NCBI RefSeq assembly: GCF_000761485.1 | Contig: NZ_JPMX01000003.1 | Coordinates: forward strand, 23,325 to 87,324 | Direction of reading: 5' to 3' | Source of the DNA: Modestobacter caceresii | Lineage (GTDB): Bacteria > Actinomycetota > Actinomycetes > Mycobacteriales > Geodermatophilaceae | DNA: 64,000 nucleotides | Translations under genes and position numbers: made by a program | Notes under the pieces: model-generated | Told to the model about the DNA's origin: nothing | Database searches by the model: none | What the model saw: only the letters and a program-made list of their open reading frames with translations | Shown: positions 8,604 through 16,994 of the stretch, one piece after another | Numbering within the stretch: the stretch's first letter is position 1 | Layout: each line of letters begins with the position of its first letter

Positions 8604-9895
8604 GCCGTCTCCGGCCAGGGCAGCTCGGCGCGCAGCCGGAACTCCCCGTCGGGCGTCCAGCCGTGCTCCAGGTGCCCACCGCCCAGGCTGACCCGCTCCA
8701 GCAGACCCACCAGTCCGGTGCCGGCGCTGGGCAGCGGCGCGGAGTGCTCCCCGCCGGCCGGCGGCGGGTTGCGCACCTCCACGGTGAGGCCCCTGCCCGG
8801 GCCCCCGGCCACGACGACGGCGGCCACCGTGCCCGGCGCGTGCTTGCGCACGTTGGTCAGGCCCTCCTGGACGACGCGGTAGGCGTTGCGCCCGGTGGCT
8901 GCCGGGGCCGAGCCGAGCTCGGGCACCCGGTACTCCGCCCGCACCCGGACCCCGGCCCGCCGGCACTCCTCGATGAGCGCGGGCAGGTCGGCCAGCCTCG
9001 GCTGCGGGCGGGTGCTCGGGTCGCCGTCCCCACCGTCGCGGAGCACCCCGATCACCTCCCGGAGGTCCTCCAGCGCCTGGCGGGCACTGGCCCGGACCAC
9101 GCCGGCGGCCCGGGCCACCTCGGCCGCGGGGGCGTCGGGGCGGAACTCCAGCGCCCCGGCGTGCATGCTCAGCAGGGACAGCCGGTGGGCCAGCACGTCG
9201 TGCATCTCCCGGGCGATCCGGGTGCGCTCGAGGTGCCGGGCCTGTTCGACCCGCAGCTGCTGCTCGTCCTCGGCCCGCACCGCCCGTTCCCGCAACGACA
9301 CCACCAGCTGACGGCGGGCACGGACGAACAGGCCCGAGGCCACGACGGCGGCGGTGAGCACGACGCCGAAGCCGAGCAACAGCGGCCACGGCATGTCCTC
9401 GGTCGGGCGCAGCAGGCTGTAGGTGACGACCGATGCGAGGTTGAGCCCCGTCACGGCCAGCACCGGCGGGAGCCGGCGGTGCACCGCGACGGTGAACAGC
9501 GCGATCAGCACCGCCGCGCCGCTCATGTCGGAGAAGCTGCCGATCAGCGCCAGCACCACGGCCACGCCGACCGGCCACCGGCGCCGCCACCACAACAGCA
9601 GGCAACCGATGGACCCGGCCAGGACGTCGGCAGCGATCAGCGCATCCGGGTGCGGGCCCGGTTCGCTCAGGGTGATGCCCACGATGACCATGCCGAAGGC
9701 GATCGCGAAGAGGAACGCCGCGACGTCGACCGCCCAGTCGCGGACCGAGCGGCGGACCCGGCGGCGTCGGCCCGTGCCGGACGTGGTGTCCGGGCTCCGC
9801 TCGGGCACAGCACCCGGGTCACCCAGGAGCTGGGCCGGCACCAGCGAGGGGTGTTCCACGCCGGGGGCGGACCCCGGTCCCGTCGCCACGCTCAC
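8600..9895 (-). CDS. NarL-type sensor histidine kinase
   Basis: A 431-residue kinase. The N-terminus is a proline-rich cytoplasmic stretch, then about six hydrophobic helices between residues 55 and 195 with hardly any extracellular loop, so it may sense within the membrane. The HisKA_3 dimerisation motif ERTRIAREMHDVLAHRLS has phospho-acceptor His232, and the ATPase domain carries NAYRVVQEGLTNVRKHA and a glycine-rich GTGLVGLLERV box. The cognate regulator is the overlapping downstream gene. The GTG start is 6 nt after TAGCCT, indicating a leaderless message. The kinase is divergent from an ABC exporter, a common arrangement for drug- or envelope-stress sensing. Confidence 0.93.
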   Translation of the reverse strand: MSVATGPGSAPGVEHPSLVPAQLLGDPGAVPERSPDTTSGTGRRRRVRRSVRDWAVDVAAFLFAIAFGMVIVGITLSEPGPHPDALIAADVLAGSIGCLLLWWRRRWPVGVAVVLALIGSFSDMSGAAVLIALFTVAVHRRLPPVLAVTGLNLASVVTYSLLRPTEDMPWPLLLGFGVVLTAAVVASGLFVRARRQLVVSLRERAVRAEDEQQLRVEQARHLERTRIAREMHDVLAHRLSLLSMHAGALEFRPDAPAAEVARAAGVVRASARQALEDLREVIGVLRDGGDGDPSTRPQPRLADLPALIEECRRAGVRVRAEYRVPELGSAPAATGRNAYRVVQEGLTNVRKHAPGTVAAVVVAGGPGRGLTVEVRNPPPAGGEHSAPLPSAGTGLVGLLERVSLGGGHLEHGWTPDGEFRLRAELPWPETA

Positions 9896-9901
9896 AGGAG
9901 G

Positions 9902-9907
9902 AGGCTA
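9902..9907 (-). promoter_or_regulatory. -10 box TAGCCT for the kinase/regulator operon
   Basis: On the minus strand TAGCCT lies 6 nt before GTG 9895, giving a probable leaderless start. Confidence 0.55.
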
Positions 9908-9931
9908 CGGACGCCCGTCGGTCGCCGGAAC

Positions 9932-9943
9932 AGACCAAGGTCT
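9932..9943. promoter_or_regulatory. 12-bp palindrome in the divergent promoter region
   Basis: AGACC-AA-GGTCT lies about 25 bp upstream of the kinase -10 box and 90 bp before the ABC transporter start. It is a candidate site for the neighbouring response regulator. The assignment rests on position only. Confidence 0.3.
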
Positions 9944-10033
9944 ACGTCTGCGGCGTCGGTAGCCGGGGGGAGCGGGTGATCACCTACTTCTGGCCGATGC
10001 GCGGAGCCGGTCGGACAGAGCAGGGTCTGCACC

Positions 10034-10939
10034 ATGATCACGATCGAACACCTGACGAAGGCGTACGGCGGGCAGCTCGCCGTCGCCGACGTCTCCTTCT
10101 CCTGTCCGCCGGGCACCGTCACCGGCTTCCTCGGCCCCAACGGTGCCGGCAAGTCCACGACGATGCGCGCACTGGTCGGGTTGGCCGAGCCGACCAGCGG
10201 CACCGCGACCGTCGGCGGGCGCCGGTACCGCGACCTGCCCAACGCCGGTCGCTCGGTGGGCGTGCTCCTCGACGCCGGTGCCCAGCACGGTGGGCGCACC
10301 GGGCGGGAGGTGCTCACCCTGGCCTCCCGGGTCCTCGGCGTCGACCGTCGCCGGGTGGACGAGGCGCTGGAGCGGGTGGGCCTGGCCGGGCGGCCGGCCG
10401 GCAAGCGCGTCGGCCAGTACTCCCTCGGGATGCGGCAGCGGCTGGGCCTGGCGACCGCGCTGCTCGGCGACCCGCAGGTGCTGGTGCTCGACGAGCCGGC
10501 GAACGGGCTGGACCCGGAGGGCATCTTCTGGATGCGCGGGCTGCTGCGCGACTTCGCCGACCGCGGCGGCACCGTGCTCCTCTCCTCCCACCTGCTGCAC
10601 GAGGTCGAGGCGGTCGCCGACCAGCTGGTGGTCATCTCCGGCGGGCGGATCGTCGCGCAGGGCAGCAAGTCCGAGCTGCTGGCCGGCACCGGCGGCACCT
10701 TGGTGCGCGGTCCGGACCGGGCCCTGCTGGCCAAGGCGCTGGAGGTGGCCGGCATCGGCATCTCAGCCGGACCGGACGACGCCCTCGTGGCCGACGCCGA
10801 GGCCCTCGCCGTCGGTCAGGCGGTGGCCGCGGCGGGCGTCGTGCTCACCGAGCTGCGGGCCGCCGGGGGAGCGGGGCTGGAGGACCTCTTCCGCTCCCTC
10901 ACCGGTTCCTCGCACGAGGTCCAGGAGGTGCAGGCATGA
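10034..10939 (+). CDS. ABC transporter ATP-binding protein
   Basis: A 301-residue ATPase of the DrrA/CcmA-like export class. The Walker A motif GPNGAGKST is at residues 34-42, the signature is YSLGMRQRL, Walker B is VLVLDEPANGLDPEG and the switch His is in LLSSHLLHEVEAV. A C-terminal extension of about 90 residues is typical of this class. It powers the adjacent permease, whose ATG overlaps this stop (ATGA). The divergent two-component system probably controls the pair. The exported substrate is unknown; a role in antibiotic or envelope-stress resistance is only an inference from the context. Confidence 0.93.
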   Translation: MITIEHLTKAYGGQLAVADVSFSCPPGTVTGFLGPNGAGKSTTMRALVGLAEPTSGTATVGGRRYRDLPNAGRSVGVLLDAGAQHGGRTGREVLTLASRVLGVDRRRVDEALERVGLAGRPAGKRVGQYSLGMRQRLGLATALLGDPQVLVLDEPANGLDPEGIFWMRGLLRDFADRGGTVLLSSHLLHEVEAVADQLVVISGGRIVAQGSKSELLAGTGGTLVRGPDRALLAKALEVAGIGISAGPDDALVADAEALAVGQAVAAAGVVLTELRAAGGAGLEDLFRSLTGSSHEVQEVQA

Positions 10940-11721
10940 GCACCGCGACCCTCACACCGGAACAGCCGCGCACGCTGGCGGACCACCCGGCGCCGTCCCT
11001 GCTCCAGCTGGTGCGGGTGGAGCTGCGCAAGTCCTACGACACCCGCGCCGGACGGTGGCTGCTGATCGTCATCGGCCTGGCTGTGCTCGCGGTGGTGGCG
11101 CTCTCGCTGTTCGTCGAGGACGTGCCCAAGACGTTCACCGACCACTTCGGCTTCACCCAGCTGCCGATCAGCATCCTGCTGCCGGTGCTCGGCATCCTGC
11201 TGGTGACGAGCGAGTGGTCGCAGCGCACCGCCATGACGACGTTCACGCTGGTGCCGCGCCGCTCCCGGGTGCTCGTCGCCAAGGTGCTCGCGGCCACGCT
11301 GCTGGCGGTGCTCGGGGTCGTCGTCGCGGCGCTGGCCTCCGTGCTCGCGACCGTGCTGACCCCGGTCTTCTCCGACGCGGAGAGGGACTGGAGCCTCAGC
11401 GCCGCGCTGGTGGGCCAAGTGCTCGTCGTCCAGGTGGTGACCGTGCTGGCCGGTGTCGCGTTCGGCATGCTGCTGCTCAGCTCGCCCCTGGCGATCGTCC
11501 TGTACTTCGTGCTGCCTACGGTCTTCACCATCCTGGTCAGCCTGGTGGCGGCGCTGGACTGGGTGCGCGACTGGCTGGACCTGTCGACCACCTCGATGCC
11601 GCTGTTCGAGGACGGAGTGGATGCGCAGGGGTGGCTGCAGTTCGGCACCTCGGTGGGGCTGTGGGTGGCGTTGCCGATGCTGCTCGGCTGGTTGCGCATC
11701 CTGCGGACCGAGGTCGCCTGA
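10936..11721 (+). CDS. ABC transporter permease
   Basis: A 261-residue membrane protein with six predicted helices (first WLLIVIGLAVLAVVALSLF at about residues 37-55). A cytoplasmic N-terminus contains the coupling-helix-like LVRVELRKSYDTRAGRW, as in ABC-2 permeases. The segment TSEWSQRTAMTTFTLVPRR is characteristic of the subfamily that pairs with DrrA-like ATPases. Start ATG 10936 overlaps the ATPase stop by 4 nt. A convergent hairpin follows the stop. No substrate can be assigned. Confidence 0.9.
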   Translation: MSTATLTPEQPRTLADHPAPSLLQLVRVELRKSYDTRAGRWLLIVIGLAVLAVVALSLFVEDVPKTFTDHFGFTQLPISILLPVLGILLVTSEWSQRTAMTTFTLVPRRSRVLVAKVLAATLLAVLGVVVAALASVLATVLTPVFSDAERDWSLSAALVGQVLVVQVVTVLAGVAFGMLLLSSPLAIVLYFVLPTVFTILVSLVAALDWVRDWLDLSTTSMPLFEDGVDAQGWLQFGTSVGLWVALPMLLGWLRILRTEVA

Positions 11722-11726
11722 CCCGA

Positions 11727-11760
11727 CGGTCGGCGGCGGGCGTCGTCCCGCCGCCGACCG
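11727..11760. terminator. bidirectional hairpin terminator
   Basis: A 14-bp perfect stem (CGGTCGGCGGCGGG with its complement) and a 6-nt loop fill the gap between the ABC permease stop and the convergent GH15 stop. Confidence 0.75.
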
Positions 11761-11762
11761 GC

Positions 11763-13553
11763 TCAGGCGTGCTCGCCGGGGACTCGCAGCGCCCCGCTGA
11801 GGTGCCGGGCGGTGTTGACCAGGCCGACGTGGCTGAAGGCCTGGGGGGTGTTGCCCAGGTGCCGGCCGGTCCGCGGGTCGTACTCCTCGCTCATCAGCCC
11901 GAGGTCGTTGCCCAGGCCCAGGAGCCGCTCGAACAGCTCCCGGGCCTCGGTCGTGCGGCCGATGCCGTTGAGCGCGTCGGCGAGCCAGAAGCTGCACAGC
12001 AGGAACGGCGCCTCCTCACCCGGCAGTCCGTCGACCCGGCCGTCGGCGTGGGTGTGGTAGCGGAGCAGGAAGCCGTCGGAGGTGAGCTCGCGCTGCACCG
12101 CCTCCACCGTGCCCACGACCCGATCGTCGTCCCAGGGCAGGAAGCCGACCTGGGGGATGAGCAGCAGGGCCGCGTCCAGGCCCTCGGAACCGTAGAACTG
12201 GGTGAACGTCCGGCGCTCGGCGTCATAGCCCCGGGCGCAGACGTCGTCGTGGATCCGCTGACGCAGGTCCCGCCAGCGCTCGACCGGCCCGTCCAGCCCG
12301 TGCCGCTCCACGGCCTCGATCGCGCCGTTGACGCCGGCCCAGGCCAGCACCTTGGAGTGCACGAAGTGGCGCGGCTCGCCCCGGACCTCCCACAGGCTGC
12401 TGTCCGGGGTGTCCCACACGCCCTCCAGGAAGGCCACCAGCTCCTTCTGGACCGCCCAGGCGTCCTCCAGTGGGGACAGCCCGGACTCGCGGGCCAGGTG
12501 GAGCCCGTCGAGCAGCTCACCCCAGACGTCGAGCTGGAACTGACCGGCGGCGGCGTTGCCCACCCGCACCGGGGCCGAGCCCTCGTACCCGGGCAGCCAC
12601 GGCAGCTCGTACTCCGGGATCCGCCGGGACCCGTCCAGCGCGTACATGATCCGCAGGTCGGCGGGGTCACCGGCGACGGCGCGGAGCAGCCACTCCCGCC
12701 AGGCCCGCGCCTCCTCGAGGTAGCCCGTGCCGAGCAGCGCCTGCAGGGTGAACGCCGCGTCGCGCAGCCAGCAGTAGCGGTAGTCCCAGTTGCGGCTGCC
12801 GCCGAGCTCCTCGGGCAGGGAGGTGGTCGCGGCGGCGACGATCCCGCCGGTGGGCCGGTAGGTCAGCGCCTTGAGGGTGATCAGCGAGCGACGGACCGCC
12901 GGCCCCCACTCCCCGTCGTAGCTGCACTGGCCGATCCACTCGGCCCAGAACGCCTCGGTGCTCGTCAGTGCCTCCTCGGCGTCGACCGCCTCGGGCCGCG
13001 GCAGGTGCGAGGCGTGGTGGGTGAGCACGAACGGGACCCGCTCACCGGCAGCGACCTCGAACTCGGCTGCGGTGGTGTGGTCCTGCCCGTGCAGCTGGAC
13101 CGGCGTGGCGAGGGAGACGGCGTCCGGGCCGGCGACGGCGACCAGGTCGCCGTCCACCGAACGCACCCAGGGCACCAGGTGGCCGTAGTCGAACCGGAGC
13201 ACCAGGTCAAGCCGCATCGGCACCCGGCCGGACACGCCCTCGACGATGCGGACGACATCGGGGCTCTCGCCCCGCGGCGGCATGAAGTCGATGACCCGTA
13301 CCGTCCCGGTCGGGGTCTCCCACTCGGTCTCCAGCACCAGTGAGTCACCTCGGTACCGCCGGCTGGTGCAGGTGCCCGCTCCAGCCGGCGCGAGCTGCCA
13401 CCGGCCGTTGCGCTCGTCGCCCAGCAGCGCGGCGAAGCAGGCAGCGGAGTCGAAGGACGGCAGGCACAGCCAGTCGATCGAGCCGTCCTTGCCGACCAGC
13501 GCAGCGGTCTGCAGGTCCCCGATCAGTCCGTAGTCCTCGATCCTGCTCGGCAC
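11763..13553 (-). CDS. glycoside hydrolase family 15 protein (trehalase/glucoamylase-like)
   Basis: A 596-residue GH15 enzyme. The N-terminal domain begins SRIEDYGLIGDLQTAALVG and DGSIDWLCLPSFDSAACF, the trehalase-like N-terminal domain of actinobacterial GH15 proteins. The catalytic (alpha/alpha)6 barrel includes GGSRNWDYRYCWLRDAAFTLQAL and the later SEEYDPRTGRHLGNTPQAFSHVGLV, which carries the second acid region. M. tuberculosis has a related trehalase, so trehalose hydrolysis is a reasonable guess; glucoamylase activity is possible. The GTG start follows GAGAGGAA by about 8 nt. The upstream region has a copy of the 15-bp motif. Confidence 0.9.
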   Translation of the reverse strand: MPSRIEDYGLIGDLQTAALVGKDGSIDWLCLPSFDSAACFAALLGDERNGRWQLAPAGAGTCTSRRYRGDSLVLETEWETPTGTVRVIDFMPPRGESPDVVRIVEGVSGRVPMRLDLVLRFDYGHLVPWVRSVDGDLVAVAGPDAVSLATPVQLHGQDHTTAAEFEVAAGERVPFVLTHHASHLPRPEAVDAEEALTSTEAFWAEWIGQCSYDGEWGPAVRRSLITLKALTYRPTGGIVAAATTSLPEELGGSRNWDYRYCWLRDAAFTLQALLGTGYLEEARAWREWLLRAVAGDPADLRIMYALDGSRRIPEYELPWLPGYEGSAPVRVGNAAAGQFQLDVWGELLDGLHLARESGLSPLEDAWAVQKELVAFLEGVWDTPDSSLWEVRGEPRHFVHSKVLAWAGVNGAIEAVERHGLDGPVERWRDLRQRIHDDVCARGYDAERRTFTQFYGSEGLDAALLLIPQVGFLPWDDDRVVGTVEAVQRELTSDGFLLRYHTHADGRVDGLPGEEAPFLLCSFWLADALNGIGRTTEARELFERLLGLGNDLGLMSEEYDPRTGRHLGNTPQAFSHVGLVNTARHLSGALRVPGEHA

Positions 13554-13669
13554 GGGTGGTTCCTCTCGAGTGGGTCGGCCCGCGGGTCAGCCGCGGGTGG
13601 CACGCGGGAGGCGCCCTGCGCCCCCTACCGACCAGCCTCTCGCCGCAAACCCCTCCACCCGTTCGTTCG

Positions 13670-13684
13670 ACCGTTATCCCCAAC
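13670..13684 (-). repeat. 15-bp dispersed motif, copy 2
   Basis: GTTGGGGATAACGGT on the minus strand, in the divergent region between the GH15 gene and the isochorismatase gene, 117 bp from the GH15 start. Confidence 0.85.
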
Positions 13685-13835
13685 ACAAACGCGGCACTGG
13701 ACAAGGGAAGGACCAGCTCCAGCAGGGGAGGGGGTGGCCCTGCCGCCGGTCGGTGTCGAAGCGGGGCCTCCTGTCGGTGGTCCGGTCTAGCGTTCCCGCT
13801 GTCGCACGAGCCGCTGACCAGCAGGGGAGACCGTC

Positions 13836-14390
13836 ATGAGCACGCTGCCCGACCGACCGCACACCGCACTCATCGTCATCGACGTCCAGCAGGGCGTGGT
13901 GGCCGAGGCGCCCCGCCGGGACGAGGTCGTCGGCAACATCGACGCTCTGGTCGAGAAGGCGCGCGGCGACGGGGTGCCGGTCGTCTGGGTGCAGCACTCC
14001 GACGAGGAGCTGGTGCGGGGGAGTGACGAGTGGCAGTACGTCCCCGAGCTGGTGCGGGCGCAGTCCGAGCCGTTGGTGCACAAGTCCTACGGCGACTCGT
14101 TCGAGGGCACCGACCTCGAGGACGTGCTGGCCGACCTCCGCGTGGGCCGCCTGGTCGTGGCGGGGGCAGAGTCCGATGCCTGCATCCGGTCGACGATCCA
14201 CGGGGCCTTCACCCGGGGCTACGACGTCACCCTCGTCGGCGATGCCCACACCGCCGGCGACAAGAGCGCCTGGGGCGCGCCGCCCGCGGAGCAGGTCATC
14301 GCGCACACGAACCTCTACTGGCAGTTCCAGGCGGCGCCCGGTCGCACGGCCGGGGTGGTGGAGACGCGGGACGTGACCTTCTGCGGTTGA
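13836..14390 (+). CDS. isochorismatase family cysteine hydrolase
   Basis: A 184-residue protein of the isochorismatase-like hydrolase superfamily. Asp16 sits in ALIVIDVQQGV, and the predicted nucleophile Cys116 is in GAESDACIRSTIHGAF; the cis-peptide/turn region GRLVVAGAES and the YDVTLVGDAHTA segment are typical. Members hydrolyse amides or ureides (nicotinamide, carbamoyl-sarcosine) or isochorismate; the substrate here cannot be read from sequence. ATG 13836 follows GGGGAGA by 6 nt. It is divergent from GH15, and the next gene, an ArsR-SRPBCC regulator, starts 68 nt beyond its stop. Confidence 0.88.
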   Translation: MSTLPDRPHTALIVIDVQQGVVAEAPRRDEVVGNIDALVEKARGDGVPVVWVQHSDEELVRGSDEWQYVPELVRAQSEPLVHKSYGDSFEGTDLEDVLADLRVGRLVVAGAESDACIRSTIHGAFTRGYDVTLVGDAHTAGDKSAWGAPPAEQVIAHTNLYWQFQAAPGRTAGVVETRDVTFCG

Positions 14391-14421
14391 CCGGGTGGTG
14401 AACGACCGCTGCCACGACCCG

Positions 14422-14451
14422 TTGACACATGCAGGTGAACACCTGCATGAT
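14422..14451 (+). promoter_or_regulatory. promoter with palindromic operator in its spacer
   Basis: TTGACA (14422-14427) and CATGAT (14446-14451) have an 18-nt spacer filled almost exactly by a perfect 22-bp palindrome at 14428-14449 (arms CATGCAGGTG and its complement around AA). A dimeric repressor bound here would block RNA polymerase. The encoded ArsR-type protein is the obvious candidate for autoregulation. Confidence 0.6.
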
Positions 14452-14458
14452 CCTGTTC

Positions 14459-15304
14459 ATGGACGCCGAGGCGAGCGGGATGGACGCCGTCTTCAAGGCG
14501 CTCGCCGACCCGACTCGGCGGCTGTTGCTCGACCGGTTGCGGGAACGGAACGGCCAGACCCTCGGTGAGCTCTGTGCGCACCTGGGCATGGCCCGGCAGT
14601 CGGCGACCCAGCACCTCGACGTCCTGCAGCGAGCCAACCTCGTCACCGTCGTCCGGCGGGGTCGGGAACGGCTGCACCACCTCAACCCGGTGCCGATCCA
14701 CCAGGTCCAGGAGCGTTGGATCTCGGCGTTCGACCAGCCCCGGCTTTCCGCCATCAGCGCGATCACGCAGCAGGCAGAGGAGCAGGCCATGGCCACCAGC
14801 ACGAGCACGTCCGGAGTTCCCGACTACGTCTACGTCACCTACATCCGCGCGAGCGCCGAGCAGGTGTGGCGCGCGTTGACCGACGCCGACCTGACCGCCC
14901 GGTACTGGGGGCACGCCAACGTGTCCGACTGGCAGACCGGGTCGACGTGGGAGCACCGACGCACCGACGGGTCGGAGGAGGTGGACGTCGCCGGGCGGGT
15001 GCTCGAGTCGGTGCCCCCGACCCGCCTGGTCATCACGTTCCAGGAGTCGGCGGCGGACGGCGACGAGGACCCGGTGGGGGAGCCGTCGGTCGTGACCTTC
15101 GCGGTCGAACCGCACGAGGGCATCGTCCGGCTCACCGTCACCCACGAGCGCCTCGCGGACCAGGCCAGCCACGACGGTGTCTCGCACGGGTGGCCCGCGG
15201 TGCTGGCGAACCTCAAGTCGCTCTTGGAGACGGGCGAGGTGCTGCCGGCCGAGCCGTGGCAGATGACGCCGGTGCGCGGCGCTCGTGCACACGCGGACGC
15301 CTGA
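14459..15304 (+). CDS. ArsR-type HTH / SRPBCC (AHSA1) fusion protein
   Basis: A 281-residue two-domain protein. Residues about 8-95 form an ArsR-like winged helix, with FKALADPTRRLLLDRLRERNGQTLGELCAHLGMARQSATQHLDVL. Residues about 120-265 form an SRPBCC/AHSA1 ligand-binding domain (VYVTYIRASAEQVWRALTDADLTARYWG, then the closing helix HGWPAVLANLKSLLETG). In many genomes these are two adjacent genes; here they are one polypeptide. No Cys metal site of ArsR type is seen, so sensing probably occurs in the SRPBCC pocket. Start ATG 14459 is preferred over ATG 14429, because 14429 lies inside the operator palindrome; ATG 14480 is also possible. Confidence 0.85.
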   Translation: MDAEASGMDAVFKALADPTRRLLLDRLRERNGQTLGELCAHLGMARQSATQHLDVLQRANLVTVVRRGRERLHHLNPVPIHQVQERWISAFDQPRLSAISAITQQAEEQAMATSTSTSGVPDYVYVTYIRASAEQVWRALTDADLTARYWGHANVSDWQTGSTWEHRRTDGSEEVDVAGRVLESVPPTRLVITFQESAADGDEDPVGEPSVVTFAVEPHEGIVRLTVTHERLADQASHDGVSHGWPAVLANLKSLLETGEVLPAEPWQMTPVRGARAHADA

Positions 15305-15312
15305 GCGACGTC

Positions 15313-15918
15313 GTGACCGAGCTGAGCCAGAGCCCACTCGGAGCGGACGTCGCGCTGGCGGCCCGAGCCGGTCGCTACGCCCTGGACGAGGTCGGGGCGC
15401 TGACCATCGGCGACCTGGACCGGCCGACGCCCTGCGCCGACTGGGACGTCCGGTCCGTCGTGGCGCACCTGGCGGACGTCGCCGATGCCCTCGCCGGCCT
15501 GCTCGCCACCGGTCGGCTGACCATGCCCGGGTCGCCGGCGCGGCCCGCCGACGACCCGGTGGCCGGCGCTCAGCGGCGGGTCCAGCAGTTGCTCGACCAG
15601 TTGCAGGCAGCCGGTGAGCAGGGGAGCGACGGACACCCGGCACCGTGGGCGGCCGAGGCGGCCCACGGTGCCGCGATCGAGTTCACCGTCCACGGCTGGG
15701 ACGTCGCCGCTGCACGAGGCCGGGCACACCAGATGCCGGCAGACCTCGCTGGGGACGTCCTGGCCCTGGCTGGTCGACTGCTCGACGACTCGGCCCGCGG
15801 GGCGTCGTTCGCCGCCCGGGTGACCTCCGGACCGGACGAGTCACCTGTCGAGCGCCTGGTCGCCTTCATGGGCCGAGACACGGCGCGGTGGACCCGGTCG
15901 TTGACCGCCGGCGCGTGA
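15313..15918 (+). CDS. TIGR03086 family metal-binding protein (DinB/mycothiol-dependent type)
   Basis: A 201-residue protein starting at GTG 15313, 8 nt after the ArsR-SRPBCC stop and probably cotranscribed. The segment DLDRPTPCADWDVRSVVAHLADVADAL is the N-terminal helix of the mycothiol-dependent maleylpyruvate isomerase/DinB fold. HGAAIEFTVHGWDVAAA supplies further likely metal ligands (His, Glu, His), and the C-terminal FAARVTSGPDESPVERLVAFMGRD block matches TIGR03086. Function is unknown for the family; some members use mycothiol. Pairing of SRPBCC regulators and TIGR03086 proteins is frequent in actinobacteria, from memory. Confidence 0.85.
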   Translation: MTELSQSPLGADVALAARAGRYALDEVGALTIGDLDRPTPCADWDVRSVVAHLADVADALAGLLATGRLTMPGSPARPADDPVAGAQRRVQQLLDQLQAAGEQGSDGHPAPWAAEAAHGAAIEFTVHGWDVAAARGRAHQMPADLAGDVLALAGRLLDDSARGASFAARVTSGPDESPVERLVAFMGRDTARWTRSLTAGA

Positions 15919-16588
15919 GGAGACCGATCGGGGTCTGCCGTCTCCACTACTTGACATAATGTCGATTATCGGCGCACTGGAAGAGGCTGGTCGGAGGGGC
16001 TTCCTGAGCTTGTTGGCTGGTCCGAGACGCAACATGCGGCGGCGTGTGATCGCCTCGGCCCCGACCAGGTGATCGGTGTCGAGTCCCCAGGGTCCACGTC
16101 CGGTCGTCGGACCCGGTGAGCATCCCGTGGCGTGCTGCACGGGTCCGGCGCCGAGGGCCGGAATGCCATGTTGATCATCTCGAGCCCGCTGACAGATCGG
16201 ACGATCGTGATGGGTCTCCGGATCTGGACATGGCGGACGTTGTTCGTCGTCATCGGCGGCCGCGACCCCCTGCAGGCCCAGGTCCCCTGGTCCTGCTTAT
16301 CAGGCTCCAATACGTCACTCTGACGGAATGACCGCGCTGCAGGGTCTCGGTCGACCATGATCATGCGCTCCGCATGGTCGCGCGGTGGGCCGCGGCACCC
16401 GAGTGCCGGCTCGGTCGCCCTCGCCCTCTCCGGCGCTGACCCAAGGAGGTTGTCCCGGCGGTTCGACGCGCACCCGTCGCGGCGCCGATCGAGGACCTGG
16501 GTGCCACTCCCCCTGGACCGAGTGTGCCCAGGTGACAAACGTCACAGTGACGCATCGGCAGCCAACTCCTCGGTCGACCGCCGGTGGC
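15919..16588. other. 670-bp gene-free region around the candidate dif site
   Basis: Apart from the dif-like site at its left end I see no convincing gene, RNA or terminator. Base composition is visibly less GC-rich than the flanks, and short open frames on both strands lack RBS, codon bias or recognisable motifs. A decayed gene is possible. Confidence 0.6.
15949..15976. other. dif: candidate dif site (XerC/XerD chromosome dimer resolution)
   Basis: Two 11-bp arms, ACTTGACATAA and TTATCGGCGCA, flank a 6-bp centre TGTCGA. This is the 11-6-11 architecture of bacterial dif sites. The first arm equals the XerD-binding half (E. coli TTATGTTAAAT, read on the other strand) with actinobacterial-type changes, and the second matches the XerC half. 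It lies in a gene-free stretch, as expected near the terminus. The match to published actinobacterial dif sites is from memory. Confidence 0.75.
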
Positions 16589-16987
16589 TCAGCCGGCGGC
16601 CTTGCCGTTCAGCCAGAGCCGGTCCAGCCGACCGGTCGACCGCACCAGCTCGGCCAGGGACCGCTCGAGCTCGGCCTTGGTGGGCTTCTCGGTGAGCAGC
16701 GTCTGGACGTCCTCGATGGCGCAGCGCAGTTGGTACAGCCGGTCCTGGAGGCCGTCCAGCTCTGCCCGGGTCACCAGGACGACGTCCGCGGACAGTCCGG
16801 CCTTCGCCGTCGCCGACCGCTGCTCGTACGCCCGCTGCCGGCACGCCTGGCCGCAGTAGAGCCGGGGCCGGCCGACCGACTCCTGCGCCGGCAGGACGTT
16901 GCGGCACCAGCCGCACCGTCGCTCTTCGCCCTCGGGACGCCGCGTCCGAGGGACCAGACGGGCCTCGACGCCCTGCTCTACCGTCAC
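16589..16987 (-). CDS. zinc-ribbon/FCS-like Cys-rich protein with C-terminal coiled coil
   Basis: A 132-residue protein. Near residue 24 a CGWC pair is followed after a basic GRPRLYCGQACRQRAYEQR segment by a second Cys pair, giving a probable four-Cys zinc site of a kind seen in small actinobacterial DNA-binding-like proteins. The C-terminal half (TRAELDGLQDRLYQLRCAIEDVQ onward) looks helical and coiled-coil forming. Function unknown. The start GTG 16987 is 7 nt after TACCGT, which argues against the longer frame reaching 17098 and places it divergent from the GDPD gene with closely spaced promoters. Confidence 0.7.
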   Translation of the reverse strand: MTVEQGVEARLVPRTRRPEGEERRCGWCRNVLPAQESVGRPRLYCGQACRQRAYEQRSATAKAGLSADVVLVTRAELDGLQDRLYQLRCAIEDVQTLLTEKPTKAELERSLAELVRSTGRLDRLWLNGKAAG

Positions 16988-16994
16988 GGCTGGG

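Noticed and set aside
10143..13343. 1066-codon plus-strand frame across the ABC genes and GH15
   Set aside because: Out of frame with the ABC transporter genes and antisense to GH15; no recognisable motif.
14429..14458. N-terminal extension of the ArsR-SRPBCC protein from ATG 14429
   Set aside because: The ATG lies inside the operator palindrome and between the -35 and -10 elements, so it would not be in the transcript.
16132..16323. 63-codon frame near the dif site
   Set aside because: No RBS or -10 box at a useful distance and no motif; the region looks non-coding.
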